NCBI RefSeq assembly: GCF_000004825.1
Contig: NW_008805078.1
Location: forward strand, 248,001 to 312,000
Length of the DNA stretch: 64,000 nucleotides
From: Heterostelium album PN500
Taxonomy: Eukaryota; Evosea; Eumycetozoa; Acytosteliales; Acytosteliaceae
Direction: 5' to 3'
Below the pieces are notes generated by a model. That model saw nothing but the letters and a program-made list of their open reading frames with translations, was not told the origin of the DNA and did no database searches. The translations under genes and the position numbers were made by a program. Numbering within the stretch: the first letter of the stretch is position 1; the number at the start of each line of letters is the position of its first letter. Positions 60,376-64,000 of the stretch are shown piece by piece.

Positions 60376-61339
60376 AGTAAATATTAGATAATAAATATAT
60401 ATATTTATATTATTTTTTTTTTGTCTATAAATAAATATTGGGTTTTGAAAAAAATAGTTTTAGATTTTTAAAAAATATCGTTGTGTAAAAATTTTTTCTT
60501 CTTTTTTTTTGCACAACGTTTCTCAAGAATAAAAAAAAATTGATCAAAATGGTGATCGATCACCCCATCGTGCTTTTGCAGCAAAAAAAAGCCATTTTAT
60601 GTGTTTTTAGTAAACTATTCAATCTTAGACTGACACTTTTTGCTGTAATGGAAGTACTCCAATTTGATCATAGGATAAGCAATTCAGGATTTCACCTAAC
60701 CACAACTCTATTTACCTTAGAGAGTTGAATATATACATCAAGGAAATTAATACTCTTAAATCAGTTTTATTTCAAAGGAGAAGGCATTGGAAATTTTTTT
60801 ATATTAAAGTTTTAATATTGAATAAAATAAAAGAATTTAAATTTCTAAAAAATGAAGTTTTATTTTTAATCTTCAAAAAAAACAATGATTAATTCATTAA
60901 TATATATTAATTCATTTATATATATTAATTCTTTAATATATATATAAAAATAAATCTGAAAGGTGAAGGTTTTTCCCACTTTTTTTGGAACAAATTAACT
61001 TTTTTCGGAAAAAAGGGTAATCTGTCACGGAATTCAATTAAATTTAAATGATGGTTTTTTCCGAAAAATCGAATTTTCATTGGTCATTTAAATAAAAACA
61101 ATTAAAAAAAGTCTTTTTTTGTACAAACATGAACTAAATTTGAAACTATATATAGTCAATATAAGAAGATTTAGTAAAAAAAAAAACGATAATTTATATT
61201 TTTAGTTTGATTCATATGAATTTTCATTAAATAATATCTATTAACACCCAATATTTATATTCGAATTAAATCAATTTAAACAAAATAAATCTAAAAATAA
61301 TAATAAATAATATAATTATTTTTTAAAAAAAATATAACA
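60376..61339. other. Divergent promoter region with inverted repeat
   Basis: About 960 bp between two divergent genes. It holds T/A runs, TATATATTAATTC repeats (60900-60945), an inverted repeat (61000-61068), and a patch (60600-60760) with weak coding appearance but no recognisable family. No gene is supported. Confidence 0.5.
61000..61068. repeat. Inverted repeat with CGG cores
   Basis: TTTTTTCGGAAAAAA (61000-61014) is matched as reverse complement by TTTTTTCCGAAAAA (61055-61068), about 40 nt apart. Each arm is itself nearly palindromic. It lies about 270-340 bp upstream of the B-box gene. It may be regulatory or chance in A/T-run DNA. Confidence 0.4.
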
Positions 61340-63067
61340 ATGAAAATAAATGATGATTTCAATTTCAATTGTCACCAACACTCTAAGAAATTAAAATTTA
61401 TTTGTACCACTTGCAATGAAATTTTGTGTCTAGATTGCATACCAGAATACAAACATAAATCACATATATTTGATGATATCGATAGCATTAAAAACAAACT
61501 ATACCAACAGATTCATCAACAAAATCAACCAATATTTCTCTACCAATATGAGATTACCAACAGCAACGATCAACTAAACAATAAACCAACATACAATTTC
61601 ATCAATAGATTAGCCGAGATTTGGAAATACCTAAAAGAACTTAGCCTTAAACATCAATTGTTTGAGGACACCGGTGCAGTCGTAAATGAATTCTACAGGA
61701 ACCTTCATGAATACCTCAGATTGGAGGAGTTCAAAATCATGAAGCCGATCACCGATGAAAAAAACAAAGCTGAATCGATCATAGAGTCACTGGTGGAGGA
61801 AATCAAATCGATCAACAGTATTCTCATTGCTCTCAACTCCAACCCAAAAGAGAATAGCAGCAACTGTCATTGCACTGGTTCCATTCCCAGCTCTGGAATG
61901 AATGGAAAAGGCGACAAGAAAGGATATATGGATGTAGTCAATTACCAACTCTCCTCGATTATCAACAAAATTAAATCTTGTACATCAATCAACCAATTTC
62001 TACTGAGCAATCAATCAACTATTTTTGCTCCTGTCGACCCAGTCTGTGATAATCCAACCTATGATACCCTGTTAAAGATCAGGACACACCAGACTATCTT
62101 TCCGTTGGAATATCAAGAGCCAATATCCTACCAGATTAGATTCGACGAGTTGAAGCTAGAGTCCATTAAGAAAGAGTTGCAGACACTCTACGAATTGGTG
62201 AATCTCAACGATGACATCGACCGTAGCAGTGGTAACATGATCATTACCATTGGAAATGATGGAGCCAATCTCTTTGATATTTCATCGGAGGTCTGGATCG
62301 ATTTGGAACCGGACACAGAACATCGATTCGCAACACTAAACTCCATCGTTCAAGTTGGTCAGCATTGTTATGTGTTTGGTGGTGGCGACAAAAGTACAAC
62401 ATTCTCAAGGTATTCGATTGTCGATCACAAGTGGGATTATCACGGTGAGATACTTGGCTCTGCTGGTGAACATGTAGCGGCTTGCTACGATGGTAACAAG
62501 TACATCTATGTCTATGGTGGATTCATAAATTTGAAACATTTGTCGCGACTCGCAAGACTCGATATTGAAACGATGCGTTGGGAGAAGATTGGCGATAACG
62601 ACTACGCATCGACCTGTGCCTATATATTCTACTATGAGAATTCAATCTATATTGTCGGAGGCGATTGTTTCAAGACACATCATCGTACCGTTATGAAATG
62701 TGATTTGGAGACACTGCAATTTTCGACGTTCATCAATGACATTGGGTTCAGTACGCATACCAACTCTGTCTGCTACGGTGACGGATATATTTACATTCTC
62801 GATGCAGACTCGACTTTCTATAGGATATCGATAGTCGACAAGAATAGGACAACTCTTAAATCACCATTCTCTCAGTTTGTTCCCTATAAATCGGCAATGG
62901 TCTATGTCACCGACAACATGGGATCGCACATCTACTTTATTAGCGGTTCGCAATATGGAAATCATCACTACTCCATTCAGAACGACAGTTGGTTGAAGAT
63001 TAACGACAAAGATACCATCAATAGATGTTGTATTGGTGCTGCACTCATTAAAAATGTGGCTAAATAA
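61340..63067 (+). CDS. B-box zinc finger and kelch-like propeller protein
   Basis: A single exon of 575 residues. The start MKINDDFNFNCHQHSKKL opens a B-box zinc finger (CHQH, CTTC, CLDC, HKSH). A helical middle part (about 60-290) resembles the coiled coil of TRIM-like proteins. About 295-570 is a row of kelch or FNIP-like beta-propeller blades (CYVFGGGDKSTTFSRYSI, KYIYVYGGFINLKHLSRL, SIYIVGGDCF). There is no RING finger, so ubiquitin-ligase activity of its own is not expected. Such B-box/repeat proteins are a large dictyostelid family with mostly unknown functions. Scaffold or adaptor is the best inference. Confidence 0.85.
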   Translation: MKINDDFNFNCHQHSKKLKFICTTCNEILCLDCIPEYKHKSHIFDDIDSIKNKLYQQIHQQNQPIFLYQYEITNSNDQLNNKPTYNFINRLAEIWKYLKELSLKHQLFEDTGAVVNEFYRNLHEYLRLEEFKIMKPITDEKNKAESIIESLVEEIKSINSILIALNSNPKENSSNCHCTGSIPSSGMNGKGDKKGYMDVVNYQLSSIINKIKSCTSINQFLLSNQSTIFAPVDPVCDNPTYDTLLKIRTHQTIFPLEYQEPISYQIRFDELKLESIKKELQTLYELVNLNDDIDRSSGNMIITIGNDGANLFDISSEVWIDLEPDTEHRFATLNSIVQVGQHCYVFGGGDKSTTFSRYSIVDHKWDYHGEILGSAGEHVAACYDGNKYIYVYGGFINLKHLSRLARLDIETMRWEKIGDNDYASTCAYIFYYENSIYIVGGDCFKTHHRTVMKCDLETLQFSTFINDIGFSTHTNSVCYGDGYIYILDADSTFYRISIVDKNRTTLKSPFSQFVPYKSAMVYVTDNMGSHIYFISGSQYGNHHYSIQNDSWLKINDKDTINRCCIGAALIKNVAK

Positions 63068-63598
63068 TAATGTCATTTGTAAATAATAACTGGATATAAA
63101 TAATAGTATACTATTTTTAATCTTTTTTTGTAAAAATAAACATATAATTAAAACAAGAACAAGATAAATATGAAATTCCTCCTATCTTTTTATTTATTTA
63201 AAATTAAATATATTAATTTAATTTGTTTATTCATATCTATGTACAATAATAAAATAATCAGGTGTAAATCATATTAAAAAAAAAAAGATATTTAAAGTTT
63301 GTTTTGTTTTTCATGTGAAGTTGCAAGATTCAAGATTTTAAGGTATGTAGGTAGGTACAGAGAGTTGGAGAATTTAGGTAGGTTAAGGTTAATTAGTTAG
63401 AAAGTTAGAAGGATTAGATTCAAAAGTAGGTTTGTAGATAGATTACTCGTCTCTAATAAAGTTGTTAAAAAAAAAAAGGAAAAAAAGAATTAATAAAATA
63501 TTAAAAAAAAGTTTAAGAATAAACAAGATTGAATAATAAAAAAAAAAAAAAGAAATATATTTAATAAAACAAAAATAAAATATATGTATAATTAATTC
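63068..63598. other. Convergent 3' spacer
   Basis: About 530 bp of AT-rich DNA, with TAGGTAGGTA and TTAGTTAGAAAGTTAG repeats (63345-63410). It lies between the B-box gene and the 3' end of the last gene. No gene was recognised. Confidence 0.5.
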
Positions 63599-64000
63599 TT
63601 ACAATGATGATTTAATAGTATCATCTTTAATCTTGTAGTGTCGAATAAGTTTGTCATCTACTCTCTCTAAATAATAATTTCCAATAGCAATATTCAATGT
63701 TGAATCCATTGGTGTGTATGATAGTTTTGAACAATTCTCTTCTCTATATGATAAAAGCTATTATTGGTTGTAATTACAAATTTTAAAAAAGCTAATGTTA
63801 ATATCAAATCGTTTATCAACTAAATAGTTAGATGTAGATTAATAGTGAATGTAATTACCGTAGTAAACTCTGGAGGTGAAATTTTGATTCTGTTTGTTAA
63901 ACGTTGATTAATATTTGATTGTTTTCCAATGTTTTCAGTCGATGGGAACATTGGATTATTTGTTGAAACACCTTTAAATGAGAAAAAGGTTGCTGCCAGA
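63599..64000 (-). CDS. 3' end of an unknown gene (partial, 2 exons seen)
   Basis: The visible exons are at least 64000-63859 and 63757-63599, joined at a GTAATT donor and ATAG acceptor with continuous frame (SPPEFTT, then LLSYREENC). About 100 residues are seen, ending HYKIKDDTIKSSL. The sequence is polar with no recognisable domain. The start lies beyond the window. It is convergent with the B-box gene. Confidence 0.6.

Noticed and set aside
60540-60728. 62-codon plus-strand frame upstream of the B-box gene
   Set aside because: Some pieces look protein-like, but no family is recognisable and the frame is short; left as a remark in the spacer entry.
1-64000. CRISPR arrays, operons or bacterial-style regulatory sites
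   Set aside because: Introns, tRNA structure and gene families are eukaryotic; no spaced identical repeats of array type were seen.

Overview
The window looks like nuclear DNA of a dictyostelid social amoeba. Intergenic DNA is extremely AT-rich with long T/A runs. Introns are short and AT-rich with GTAAGT-like donors. Proteins carry poly-Asn, poly-Ser, poly-Thr and poly-Gln tracts. Several families are typical of the group: a dictyostelid-type terpene synthase, tandem small secreted Cys-rich proteins, a large ankyrin-like repeat family, a short-tailed class I myosin, and a Ty3/gypsy fossil next to a tRNA gene. Coding DNA is richer in GC than I would expect for D. discoideum, so a group 1-3 species (Cavenderia, Heterostelium or Acytostelium-like) is possible, but I cannot name it.

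Layout. 1-2.35 kb: 3' end of fructose-1,6-bisphosphatase, tRNA-His(GTG), and a broken Ty3/gypsy fragment ending about 75 bp from the tRNA. 2.5-12.5 kb (minus strand): a secreted Cys-rich protein and a six-exon Furry/MOR2-PAG1 gene. 13.7-21.9 kb (minus): a recently expanded ankyrin-like family (one pseudogene, two near-identical genes, one stray inverted 5' end), interrupted by a DDE-transposase-like gene and a coiled-coil gene open in two frames over a 63-bp tandem repeat. 22.1-23.6 kb: two small multi-pass membrane paralogues. 24.2-33.0 kb: AIP1 (WD40) divergent from a 1751-residue coiled-coil/ADF-H/LIM protein. 33.2-37.8 kb: a FYVE finger joined to a hormone-sensitive-lipase-like hydrolase, divergent from a compact ArfGAP-PH protein. 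39.4-48.5 kb: an MFSD8/CLN7-like transporter, a short-tailed class I myosin and a TBC1D15-like Rab GAP. 49.0-52.3 kb: a tandem pair of secreted proteins. 52.9-64 kb: a terpene synthase, a two-domain glycosyltransferase, a WAP-like secreted peptide, a decayed ML/NPC2-like gene, a C2 protein, a B-box/kelch-like protein and the 3' end of an unknown gene.

Two themes stand out. Actin-cortex and membrane-traffic genes dominate: Furry, AIP1, ADF-H/LIM, myosin I, FYVE, ArfGAP-PH, TBC and C2. Lineage-specific gene birth and decay is the second: the ankyrin cluster, secreted pair, membrane pair and ML pseudogene. The most unusual products are the FYVE-hydrolase fusion, the coiled-coil/ADF-H/LIM protein beside AIP1, and the DDE-like gene inside the ankyrin duplication. 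Gene structures were built by hand from splice consensus and frame continuity; no database search was possible.
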